A stretch of 64,000 nucleotides of DNA from Trinickia sp. Y13 (GTDB lineage: Bacteria; Pseudomonadota; Gammaproteobacteria; Burkholderiales; Burkholderiaceae). The notes under the pieces were generated by a model, which was given only the letters and a program-made list of their open reading frames with translations, was not told where the DNA came from and did no database searches. Positions 6,934 through 14,564 of the stretch are shown here, piece by piece. Each line of letters starts with the position of its first letter. The first letter of the stretch is position 1. The position numbers and the translations under genes are program-made. The stretch lies in assembly GCF_029522115.1 (NCBI RefSeq), contig NZ_JAKWFK010000017.1:1-64000 (forward strand). Direction: 5' to 3'.

Positions 6934-8144
6934 GCGAGGGTGTCTTTCCTGCTGCCAGGAGGCACCGGTATTGCGGGGTCCCTACGCTCACCACCCGGAA
7001 CCGACTTCATCAGCGAGTTGAGCAGACCGCTCGTTGCCGGCGCGATACTGGCTTTCCATGCATCTACGCCGTGCTGCCCGAATATTTTTCGAATGCGCTC
7101 CTCGTTGCTGCGCGAGTACGAGTCCGCGAACAGCGCAGCGAGGTCGGTCCGAAGCTGCTTGTGCCAGGTGTAGAAAGCGCGGACTCGTTTGCCGCCATCC
7201 TCATTCCAGCGCTCCGCGAAGTTCTCTTCCATATGGCTCGGGTTACACACGCTGTAGCGCTCGCCGTCGTACTCCACGTAGTCTGGCATCCGTTCAACCA
7301 CATCAAGCAGAACTTCGATGGCGTTCGAGTACATGTGGCGGTTCCGGTAGACCTCTTTGTATGCCCAGGTGGCGAGGGTCACGAGAACAACGGAGATGGG
7401 CTTGCCTTCCTTCACTTCATCTGAGACGCCGTGATACATCAAGTCACGGTGCAACTTGATGAGCTGCACGGTTCGACGCAGGATGTCGTCGATTGCCACT
7501 GCGTCCGACGGGACATCGTCGATTTGATGTCGCGCGTCCATCGCGGCCTTGAGCATCGTCTGGAAATGAAATCTTTGCTCAGCCGCCTCACAGAACCAGT
7601 CCGCGAACTCTTCTGGGTTGGATGGGCTCCAGCCAGTGTCGGGGTCGCGAACGCGCAACTCCGTACCGGTGATGTCGTAGCTATCGGGCAGTGCCGGCGT
7701 GACGTCGAAATAAAACGGCTCATGCGGGTACTGCAGACGCCAGCAACGCGGTTTTGGCTTTGGGTCGCCCGCCGCGTCGTTGAGCCCGCGCAGCGAATCA
7801 CCGAAGTCTTCGAAGAACTCGTCCGGGTCGATGCCGACAAAGCGGTCGCCGTCCAACTTCACGACGATGTCGAGGTCGAACTTCTCCCTGCCCCGAGGTG
7901 CGACGGTGGTTTGCGTCCGCATCGAACCCTGAACTACGATATGCACATCGGTTTCGCCGACGCCGAGTTTGCGCGCGACCTGCTTTGCGAGGGTCTCATA
8001 ATGCCGGACGGCACGCTCCCTTTCCTCCTCGCTTAGCTCCAGCTTTGCCAAGAGTTGCACCATCAACTCCTCCCACTGCTGGGCTTCCTGGTCGACAGCG
8101 ACCTTCTCCATGAAGGCTTTTGCAAGCGTACGTTTGGTGTTCAT
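6930..8144 (-). CDS. CD-NTase, cyclic oligonucleotide synthase of CBASS
   Basis: This 404-residue nucleotidyltransferase contains the signature G73-S74 (VVQGSMRTQTT), the metal-binding pair D90-x-D92 (KFDLDIVV) and a third aspartate D147 (HEPFYFDVTP). These are the catalytic residues of the cGAS/DncV-like family. On phage infection it should make a cyclic di- or trinucleotide that activates the SAVED effector encoded just upstream; SAVED effectors usually respond to cyclic trinucleotides or certain dinucleotides, but the product here is not predictable from sequence. The C-terminal residues end RKDTLA, the end that Cap2 would conjugate. It starts 19 nt after the effector gene and overlaps cap2 by 4 nt. 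Confidence 0.9.
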   Translation of the reverse strand: MNTKRTLAKAFMEKVAVDQEAQQWEELMVQLLAKLELSEEERERAVRHYETLAKQVARKLGVGETDVHIVVQGSMRTQTTVAPRGREKFDLDIVVKLDGDRFVGIDPDEFFEDFGDSLRGLNDAAGDPKPKPRCWRLQYPHEPFYFDVTPALPDSYDITGTELRVRDPDTGWSPSNPEEFADWFCEAAEQRFHFQTMLKAAMDARHQIDDVPSDAVAIDDILRRTVQLIKLHRDLMYHGVSDEVKEGKPISVVLVTLATWAYKEVYRNRHMYSNAIEVLLDVVERMPDYVEYDGERYSVCNPSHMEENFAERWNEDGGKRVRAFYTWHKQLRTDLAALFADSYSRSNEERIRKIFGQHGVDAWKASIAPATSGLLNSLMKSVPGGERRDPAIPVPPGSRKDTLA

Positions 8145-8163
8145 GCTTTGGTCTCACTCAGCG

Positions 8164-9828
8164 TTACATTAGCGACACTTCACGGCCGGTCCTGACGTTT
8201 TTGACGTAGGACGATGCTATCTCGATAGTCGGCAGAAACTGGCCACGGCTTCCGTCGGTTGTCCTCGCCCTTTCGTAGAACACAACGCGGCTTTGATGGC
8301 GACTCTGCAACTTCTGCCCGAACCTGACGCAAGCCGCGGCGGGCGCAATCGGAATGCAGTGGATACGTTCAATCCGCCACTGCTCCTGCAATCGCTGCAG
8401 CGCACGGTCGAATGCCTTGCCGACCAGCACAAGGTCCTCCCGATGTCCGATGACGCTGCGAGAAGGCTCCGGCACCACGACCTCAATGGCGGGAAGCCTC
8501 CACTGGCCGTCCTGATAGAAATCGGTAGGCAGCTCCTCAGGCGGCACCTGGTCTGTCAAGCTGATGAGAAACACTGCTTCCTTCTCATCCGGCGCCGCTC
8601 CCCGGTGGACCGTCAGCGAATATTTATCCGGGGCGGGCCGCTCAGCGTCCTTGGGCCAAACCCACTGACCGCCCGGCTCACCGCCCACTGCATTCCGCTC
8701 GAATTGAAAGAGTTCGACCGTCCGGGCCTCCCCTATGAGACGCCCAGCGAGCCCCAACACGGACATGAGGTGGAGGGGGAAAACCGAAATCACATCTGCG
8801 CGAGTACCGCCGTCGGTCGAACCATCGAGGCGCGCCTGGAGAAGCGGTATCTGTATCCGTGCGAGCTGGTCAAAGAGCGATTCCCAGTAATGGACTGTCG
8901 TGCCGTCCCCCTGCTCGTTGCCGTTGTATGCAAAGCAGAGAGGCTTCGGATTAAGCGGCCGCAGCTGCATCGCGCGCATGGCTTCCTCGGCGCGCCGTTG
9001 GTCAAACTGAACCGTCTGACCGGCGATATTGCCGCCGATAACAATCATGTCCGACGACGGGTAGCGCAGGCTGCTGAACAACCTCGCGACCTGCGCGATA
9101 TTCGCTGTACGCATCGCGTTGAGCCTCTCCGCGGAATACTCGCCCGGCGAGACGCGGTCAATGAGCCGATGGCACTTGTCACACAACAGCATCACGTTAT
9201 CCGCGCTCTCGGCCAGTTGCTCCGAGAGCGTTTCGTGGCCGCGCGGACCATCCTTTGACGACGCGATGATGTGGGCGAAGTAGCTGTAGTTGCCCACAGT
9301 GTTCGTGGACGCATGCATCCATAGGTTTTCGCCGCACCCCTCAAACTGACAGTGCCACCCTGCCCGCGCGCCGACCAGCTTGCGCACCTCGGCGGGAATC
9401 TCCCCGGTTCTGCCGCCTTCACCCCTCTTAGGCTTGGCGAAGCCGGTAAGCTCATCGCGCCGAGCAGCCCATCGGACGACATCAGCCTTGCGATAGGCCG
9501 TCGCGCTCCCGGCAGAGGCGAGACCTTGCGCCAACGAATCCACCTCAAGCCACTTGAACTGCCTCCGGTTGGCCTCAACTACCCGCCGGGACTCATCTCC
9601 GAAGTCACCACTTGCGCCAAACCCCCATTGAGCCTGCGGCCCCATCTTCATCACGAGGGCCACACGTAGCTTGTCCGCTATCAATACCATTGCGTCAGAC
9701 TGCGAGACGGCTTCCCGCAACGTCTCGGCCAGTTCTGCGTCGGGCAGGCCTCGACCAATATCGTAAATCCCTTCCGCCCCGGCAGCCACATTCGTCCGGC
9801 GCCCCATAGAATCAATATCTTGTGCCAT
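8164..9828 (-). CDS. cap5: Cap5-like HNH-SAVED effector nuclease with an N-terminal extension
   Basis: This is the DNA-degrading effector of the CBASS operon, 554 residues from the ATG at 9826-9828; an upstream GTG at 9880-9882 would add 18. The HNH domain spans about 145-235, with zinc-binding-type cysteines (WHCQFEGC), then FAHI (H186), N211 and the final CHRLID (H220). A SAVED domain, the sensor for cyclic oligonucleotides, occupies roughly 280-554 (GLAGRLIGEARTVELFQFER; late strands near VFYERARTTDG). Typical Cap5 proteins begin almost directly with HNH and are about 390 residues long. Here there are about 140 extra N-terminal residues, which I do not recognise. It is the first gene of a minus-strand operon of six. 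Confidence 0.85.
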   Translation of the reverse strand: MAQDIDSMGRRTNVAAGAEGIYDIGRGLPDAELAETLREAVSQSDAMVLIADKLRVALVMKMGPQAQWGFGASGDFGDESRRVVEANRRQFKWLEVDSLAQGLASAGSATAYRKADVVRWAARRDELTGFAKPKRGEGGRTGEIPAEVRKLVGARAGWHCQFEGCGENLWMHASTNTVGNYSYFAHIIASSKDGPRGHETLSEQLAESADNVMLLCDKCHRLIDRVSPGEYSAERLNAMRTANIAQVARLFSSLRYPSSDMIVIGGNIAGQTVQFDQRRAEEAMRAMQLRPLNPKPLCFAYNGNEQGDGTTVHYWESLFDQLARIQIPLLQARLDGSTDGGTRADVISVFPLHLMSVLGLAGRLIGEARTVELFQFERNAVGGEPGGQWVWPKDAERPAPDKYSLTVHRGAAPDEKEAVFLISLTDQVPPEELPTDFYQDGQWRLPAIEVVVPEPSRSVIGHREDLVLVGKAFDRALQRLQEQWRIERIHCIPIAPAAACVRFGQKLQSRHQSRVVFYERARTTDGSRGQFLPTIEIASSYVKNVRTGREVSLM

Positions 9829-9955
9829 TTCCGCAAATTTCCGTCGCCGAACAACAACATATAGTAATTTCAAGAAATGCACAATGTTACAGTTACTGAG
9901 TTGGGCAAATGAGCACTGAGCCGGCCTTGACGAGTCGGGCGAAGACCTAAACCGG

Positions 9956-9996
9956 GTGAATATTCAATGTGCATATTCACCTTGGCGCATATGCGC
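9956..9996. promoter_or_regulatory. operator-like palindromes between the CBASS operon and the divergent TnsE-like gene
   Basis: Two symmetric sites sit side by side in the divergent promoter region. GTGAATAT (9956-9963) is repeated inverted as ATATTCAC (9973-9980) with a 9-nt spacer, and GCGCATATGCGC (9985-9996) is a perfect 12-bp palindrome. Both share a CATAT core. The spacing and position suggest binding of a dimeric repressor that could control one or both transcription units. No regulator gene is adjacent, so the binding protein is unknown. Confidence 0.5.
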
Positions 9997-10051
9997 AAAC
10001 GTTTCTCATTCTCAATAGAAACTTCCATATGGTCATGTGAGGGTGGAGTTC

Positions 10052-11821
10052 ATGCGTTATGAATGGTCGAGGAAGGTGGGGCATTCCGAGCTACGAGAAG
10101 GAATCCCAGATACTGATTACCCCATCGCCGTCTTGGGTTACGGCGGGATGTCGCCGCAACTGGTCAACGGAGTCACCCGAAAGGTCGCTGTTTCCTTCCA
10201 GAGGCTGGATGATGAAAATGCGAACCCGTTCCATGAGCAGGTGTCCTTCAGCCACCTTCGAGCGCTACGCATTGGCTCTGTCTGGCAGAACAGCCGACAT
10301 GTAGGCGAGGTCGGGTACGATGACCTCGGACTGACGGAGGTGGACCTTTCTCCGAGTCAGTGGCGAATCATCTCTGCAAACACCGAAACGCAAGAGGGAC
10401 GCCCAGCGCCATTGAATGGTCGATACCGCGTCTCTACCAAAGACGAGCGGAAAGAGCGCAGTTGGTTGCTCGAGTTCAGGCTTTCCAACAACCGCAGGCT
10501 CCTCGTCCCGTGCATGGAGTTTTTGCTTCGCTGCTATGGCGTTTCGGAACTTATACCGCGCGCGCTGACAAGCATGCCTTGGGACGAGGCAGTGAAGCTC
10601 TTCTTTGTCAACTCGACCCGCGAAACGAGTACGGAAGGAAAATGGGTCATCCGCCCAACTGAACGGATGCGGGACGGCGACAGAGCGTTCCTTGGCCACA
10701 TCCTGCACACCGCCGATGGACAGCAGGCAGCAAAGTCAATTGCCGACCAGTGCGAGAGCGAAAGCAAGAATCGGGAATTAATATTCCCTCGCGTGAAGCC
10801 GTGGTTTTCCGGCAAGGTCCCCGTTTCAGCGCGCGGACTCTGGGTCCGCGAAAAGCGAACATTTCTCGCGCTGCGTATGGAGCTGCTCGGCGAGCCAACT
10901 GGGCCCGGAATCGTGGCGGTTAAGACGAAGAAGGACGAGGTTCACCGTTCCGAGGACCCCCGAAGCGGAGAGCAAGCTCGCGAGGGACGCCAAAGTTTTA
11001 CCCTGTCTCCGGAGTCGAAGCTGAAGGTCCACGTCACCACCGGCACACACAGCTTCGGCAACCCGCCCGAAAGGCGCGAACCAAAGGAGGAGCGGTTCCC
11101 TATCGGCCCAAGGCGCGACATCACAACCATCTTTGAACGACAGTCGAGTATCGTGCTTGCGCCTGATAGCTCCAACAAGCCCGGGGTTCAACTCACGTCG
11201 TCTGATGCGCCCGATGTTCCCGAGGCACTTCGCATGGTGATGGCCCACGGCACGCTTTTGGAGATGTGGCGAGCACTGCTGACGCTGCAGGCCAATCACC
11301 CACAAAACATACATGCAATTCAATGGCTCCACGCCGAGCGCGGCTTCGTCAACGACGAACCTCCGGAACTCATCGCCTTGCAGCCGTTCGCTGAGAACGA
11401 GCAGGTCGAGCCTGACGTTCGCAGCTGGGTAACGCGGGACATCAAGACAGAACCGCCACGCGGCGTCCTCGTCCTGCGAATACAAGCTGCGGTTCCCAAA
11501 ACACTTGAGAAGAAGACAATCTACGTCCTTGAAATCGAGCGCCGGCAAAAGCAACGCCGGGCTGGTAAAACAAAAATCGACAAGGAGGCTGATAGCTACC
11601 GCGGATTGGCCGTGGTGCTAGCGCCCACCACCGACTTCGACAAATGGCTTCGAGACATTTTGTCTCGGATTCGATACGTAGAGGGCCGCGTAGTCGAACT
11701 CAAATCGCTACACCCGGACCTCATCGAAGCGTTCAAGCATAGCCAGTCGAGAACCAACAACACGACGCCGTTTCGTGCGTCGGCGCTACTCGCATTGAAG
11801 AAGACAGGGGTCGAGCTGTAG
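10052..11821 (+). CDS. TnsE-like protein (tentative), divergent from the CBASS operon
   Basis: This is a protein of 589 residues from the ATG at 10052, which has GGTGGAG just upstream; a GTG at 10037 would add 5. I do not recognise it outright. The C-terminal ~130 residues (TIYVLEIERR..., then YRGLAVVL, FDKWLRDILSRIRYVEGRVVEL, HPDLIEAF) follow the strand-rich pattern of the TnsE C-terminal domain. The middle segment LLVPCMEFLLRCYG (about residues 149-162) resembles the hydrophobic helix in the first half of TnsE. In Tn7, TnsE steers transposition to replicating DNA such as conjugating plasmids. Here the gene lies about 14 kb from the core transposition genes. It could instead be an unrelated accessory protein. 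Confidence 0.4.
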   Translation: MRYEWSRKVGHSELREGIPDTDYPIAVLGYGGMSPQLVNGVTRKVAVSFQRLDDENANPFHEQVSFSHLRALRIGSVWQNSRHVGEVGYDDLGLTEVDLSPSQWRIISANTETQEGRPAPLNGRYRVSTKDERKERSWLLEFRLSNNRRLLVPCMEFLLRCYGVSELIPRALTSMPWDEAVKLFFVNSTRETSTEGKWVIRPTERMRDGDRAFLGHILHTADGQQAAKSIADQCESESKNRELIFPRVKPWFSGKVPVSARGLWVREKRTFLALRMELLGEPTGPGIVAVKTKKDEVHRSEDPRSGEQAREGRQSFTLSPESKLKVHVTTGTHSFGNPPERREPKEERFPIGPRRDITTIFERQSSIVLAPDSSNKPGVQLTSSDAPDVPEALRMVMAHGTLLEMWRALLTLQANHPQNIHAIQWLHAERGFVNDEPPELIALQPFAENEQVEPDVRSWVTRDIKTEPPRGVLVLRIQAAVPKTLEKKTIYVLEIERRQKQRRAGKTKIDKEADSYRGLAVVLAPTTDFDKWLRDILSRIRYVEGRVVELKSLHPDLIEAFKHSQSRTNNTTPFRASALLALKKTGVEL

Positions 11822-12391
11822 TCCCGCTCGTCGCATACTGATTTCTAGCCCTGAAGTTACGTCTGTCCGTTCGGCAGCGACGGTGGAAAGCGCTCACTGC
11901 TCAACGGATAAGATGATGTCGACTGGCCCACCGATTTGCAGGTCGGACAAGCAACTTGTGCACCGACGAAAGTGAGTTCGGTGCCGAAATGGGTTGTGTT
12001 CGGTATGCCCTCGGTTACAGTCCCGCCGGCCGACGATTTATTGCCGATTCAGAATTAGCTGGAATGAGAAATGGACAGGGCAGTCTGTTTTGTGCGTTGC
12101 GATTGCCGTGGTACAGCTTGCGGCCAGTAGCGGGCAGTGCCGCGTGGCAATACCGAGCATCTCAAAAAAAGCCCAGCGACTGTGCTTGACAATGGACCCA
12201 GGTATCCGTCTCAAGAAGAAACGCGCGCGCCACCGTGCTGGTCAAGGCCGCAATATGCGGGGACTGCGGGGAACATCAGACGCTTCGGACCGGGGGGCCA
12301 TACGCTCGACGTCTAGTCACTCTGGTCGCCCTGGGCACGCGGTAGGAGTTCAGTTTTGCCCAACACGGCGATGCCTTTGTGGGCGCTGAAG
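11822..12391. other. intergenic stretch between converging genes, no supported gene
   Basis: This stretch lies between the 3' ends of the TnsE-like gene (+) and the TrfA-like gene (-). Open frames here are short, overlap each other and lack ribosome-binding sites or recognisable domains. I saw no clear terminator hairpin. Confidence 0.5.
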
Positions 12392-13495
12392 TCAAGCGAC
12401 GCCGCGAGTGTTCCATTCGGCGCGAACGACGCGAATCTTCGCGCCGTCTTCCGAGAATTCGTAGCGCGCGACCCGGCTGCACGCCGGCGTCCGTGTGTCC
12501 GTAAGCTTTTCCAAAGCGCGAACGAGACTTGCTTTGAAATTTCGCATATGGGACGTGTAACCAGACAGGAGGTAAAGACGTTCGATGGGCAGCCACATGG
12601 GGCCAGCGTGCCCTGCATAGAAGCTCGCGAGCCACCCCTTCAGTCCGTCGTATCGAACCGCTTCGTTGTCAACGGCCGTCCACGCGCCTGGTCCGAAGAG
12701 CTCCGCTACCGATGTCGTCACCCGCAGAAGTAGCGCTTCGCTGCCTTTGAAATCCTCACCCAGTCCACCGTCCTCGAACGTCACGGACAGTAGCTTGGGT
12801 ACTTCGATGTTCATGCGGTTATAACGCAGACGCATCTGGGCGAAGCTCAGGCGCAGAATGCTCGCCCGAATGGCCCTGTGCGCTTTCACGCTGTATTCAT
12901 TTCCCATGCGACGCGCGAACTCATAGAACGTTGTTCGTACGTGTCGCGGGCTCTCCTCGGGGCAAAGAGGTGCTTCGCGGTAATAGTCGAGGCAGGTCGC
13001 GTAGACGAGTCTATCGAACTGACAAAGCTCGTACCCGCTGAAGGTCAACGTCATGTTTCGGAACGTGGCAATTTCCTTACCGGCCACGAGCAAGGTCGAG
13101 TCGCCCGACAGTACGCTCGCGCAGTCGGCCTGGACGCTTCTGCCCGTGGAAAACAAGGCTGAGCGGAGGAAAGCATTCGGCAAGGCACGGGCCATCGCGG
13201 ACCAGCTCGGCAGATACACATCCGAGCCTCTGCGAATGGCCTGCCGACGCCTGACGTTTTGCACTTCCTCTGCTGTGGCATTGGACGGAAGCTCGGCGAT
13301 TGCCGGCTCTGTGCGCGCGTTCTCGGCTCGACGTTCAAGGTTGTCGGCAAAGCGGTCGATTTGCTCGGCCGCGTCGAGCACCGTAGTTTGTCGGTCCACT
13401 GCAACGGTGAGAGCTGCATTCGCGGTGAGGCTAGCGAGCTTACGAAGCTCTGTGGCTTTGCGCTCGAGTCTACTGGGCGCGAGGTGCCTAGCCAT
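12392..13495 (-). CDS. TrfA-family plasmid replication initiator
   Basis: This 367-residue protein matches the TrfA family. The core begins around YLPSWSAMARALPNAFLRSALF, followed by the family's winged-helix region (LVYATCLDYYREAPL; later TTFYEFARRMG and AHRAIRASILRLSFAQM). TrfA binds iteron repeats in a plasmid origin, helps open it and recruits the host DnaB helicase. I chose the ATG at 13493-13495 because GAGGAG lies 6 nt upstream; the frame is open upstream to 13555. A set of four direct repeats and a DnaA box lie 190-390 bp upstream, as expected for its origin. Its presence in an integrated island suggests that a plasmid replicon was captured or that the island can replicate after excision. 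Confidence 0.8.
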   Translation of the reverse strand: MARHLAPSRLERKATELRKLASLTANAALTVAVDRQTTVLDAAEQIDRFADNLERRAENARTEPAIAELPSNATAEEVQNVRRRQAIRRGSDVYLPSWSAMARALPNAFLRSALFSTGRSVQADCASVLSGDSTLLVAGKEIATFRNMTLTFSGYELCQFDRLVYATCLDYYREAPLCPEESPRHVRTTFYEFARRMGNEYSVKAHRAIRASILRLSFAQMRLRYNRMNIEVPKLLSVTFEDGGLGEDFKGSEALLLRVTTSVAELFGPGAWTAVDNEAVRYDGLKGWLASFYAGHAGPMWLPIERLYLLSGYTSHMRNFKASLVRALEKLTDTRTPACSRVARYEFSEDGAKIRVVRAEWNTRGVA

Positions 13496-13685
13496 TCCGC
13501 TCCTCCTCGTCCCACCCAGCACTTTCTGAAACCGTCCAAAATACTGCGGCGCCAATGAAGACGAAGTTGGAGCTGTGCCGCGGGTGAAAGGTATGAACGG
13601 CTCCCACGGCGAGTTGGGTTGCTCCGGCAGCGCGAATCGGTATTGCGGGGTTATTCATGACGAACACATGCGCGTTGAAGATGCA

Positions 13686-13888
13686 TGTGTATAAGCAGAA
13701 ACGATGGCCGCGGAAGCGTGCGGAACGGACGGCGGCGCCATATCGAAAAATACCGGCCTGCAGCAGGGGCGAATTTCAGCGCTGGTCGGGGATTGCGCAG
13801 CTTGTACTCGGCATCGGCTCCACATGTACTGCGCATCGCGCGCACTTGTACCCTGCATCGCCTCGGCTTGTACTCCACATCGCCCTCG
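13686..13888. other. putative iteron-type replication origin (oriV)
   Basis: A perfect DnaA box (TGTGTATAA at 13686-13694, the complement of TTATACACA) lies about 106 bp from a block of four 22-bp direct repeats at 13801-13888. All of it sits upstream of, and pointing away from, the TrfA-like initiator gene. DnaA box, iterons and a linked TrfA gene together are the parts of an iteron-controlled plasmid origin. No strongly AT-rich melting region is obvious nearby, which is a weakness of the call. Confidence 0.65.
13801..13888. repeat. four tandem 22-bp iterons
   Basis: Four direct repeats start at 13801, 13823, 13845 and 13867, at an exact 22-bp period, two DNA turns. All share C-[T/A]-TGTAC, then four variable bases, then CATCG. 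The remaining positions vary, as in natural iteron arrays bound on one face of the helix by an initiator protein. There are no spacers, so it is not a CRISPR array. Confidence 0.8.
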
Positions 13889-14564
13889 GGACGAACACGC
13901 GAAAATCGGGCTGCGGCAGAGGGATTGTTGGAAGCGAGCGGCGTCCCATAGTATCTGTAGACTTGGTAACCGAGATATCCGGACCAGGTAGCCCACGGCT
14001 GGCGAACACTTCCGCAGTCTGACCTCGGCTGTCCGCCCGCGTAAATACGAAATGACGCTATCTTGCCGGTCTTCTTCGGAACCAAAAAAGCGCCGACGAA
14101 CCGGCGTTGGAAAACGCGCCGCGATTCTGTTCAGAGAAATGTTGTCGACAATCGCCGGCCCTGGTCAGCCGAGGCGCGCCTCACGCGGGTCTTCTCTCAC
14201 CTTCTCGGGTAACGGAAACCTGGCGCCCATCGCGAACGCAATCCGCTATCGGCACGAGACTAAATCCGCAATCTACATCTGGCTGACCAGGGAAGGCGGC
14301 GCAGGACCGCACCTGAGTCCAGCTACAGACAGATAGGCGTATCGCTCTATATACCTGAATCGCCCTTCTCGGCAGCCCACCCTCATCGACGGCCAGAAGC
14401 GGACTACACACCCCAGGGGATTCTATGTCCGCTCGGATGCTCGCCGACCAACCGGCCCCTGGTGCGCTGCCGGTCCTCGATATTAATCGGCGGCCGTATC
14501 ACGGTGCGGATATCGCAGCCGACGGCGCTGAACGGCTATCGACCCGGCACGGCTAAGAGCGAAT
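13889..14564. other. intergenic stretch between the putative origin and the SWIM gene
   Basis: No gene is supported here. A plus-strand frame at 14052-14336 and a 43-codon frame at 14425-14556 (MSARMLADQPAPGALPVL) are open but have no ribosome-binding site or recognised domain. A short GC hairpin preceded by an A-run (AAAAAAGCGCCG, about 14083-14108) could terminate minus-strand transcription. Confidence 0.4.

Noticed and set aside
13801-13888. Short CRISPR-like array
   Set aside because: The 22-bp units are contiguous with no unique spacers, and no cas genes are present. The link to TrfA and a DnaA box makes iterons the better reading.
14052-14336. 94-codon plus-strand frame near the SWIM gene
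   Set aside because: No ribosome-binding site or recognisable domain; composition is like random GC-rich sequence.
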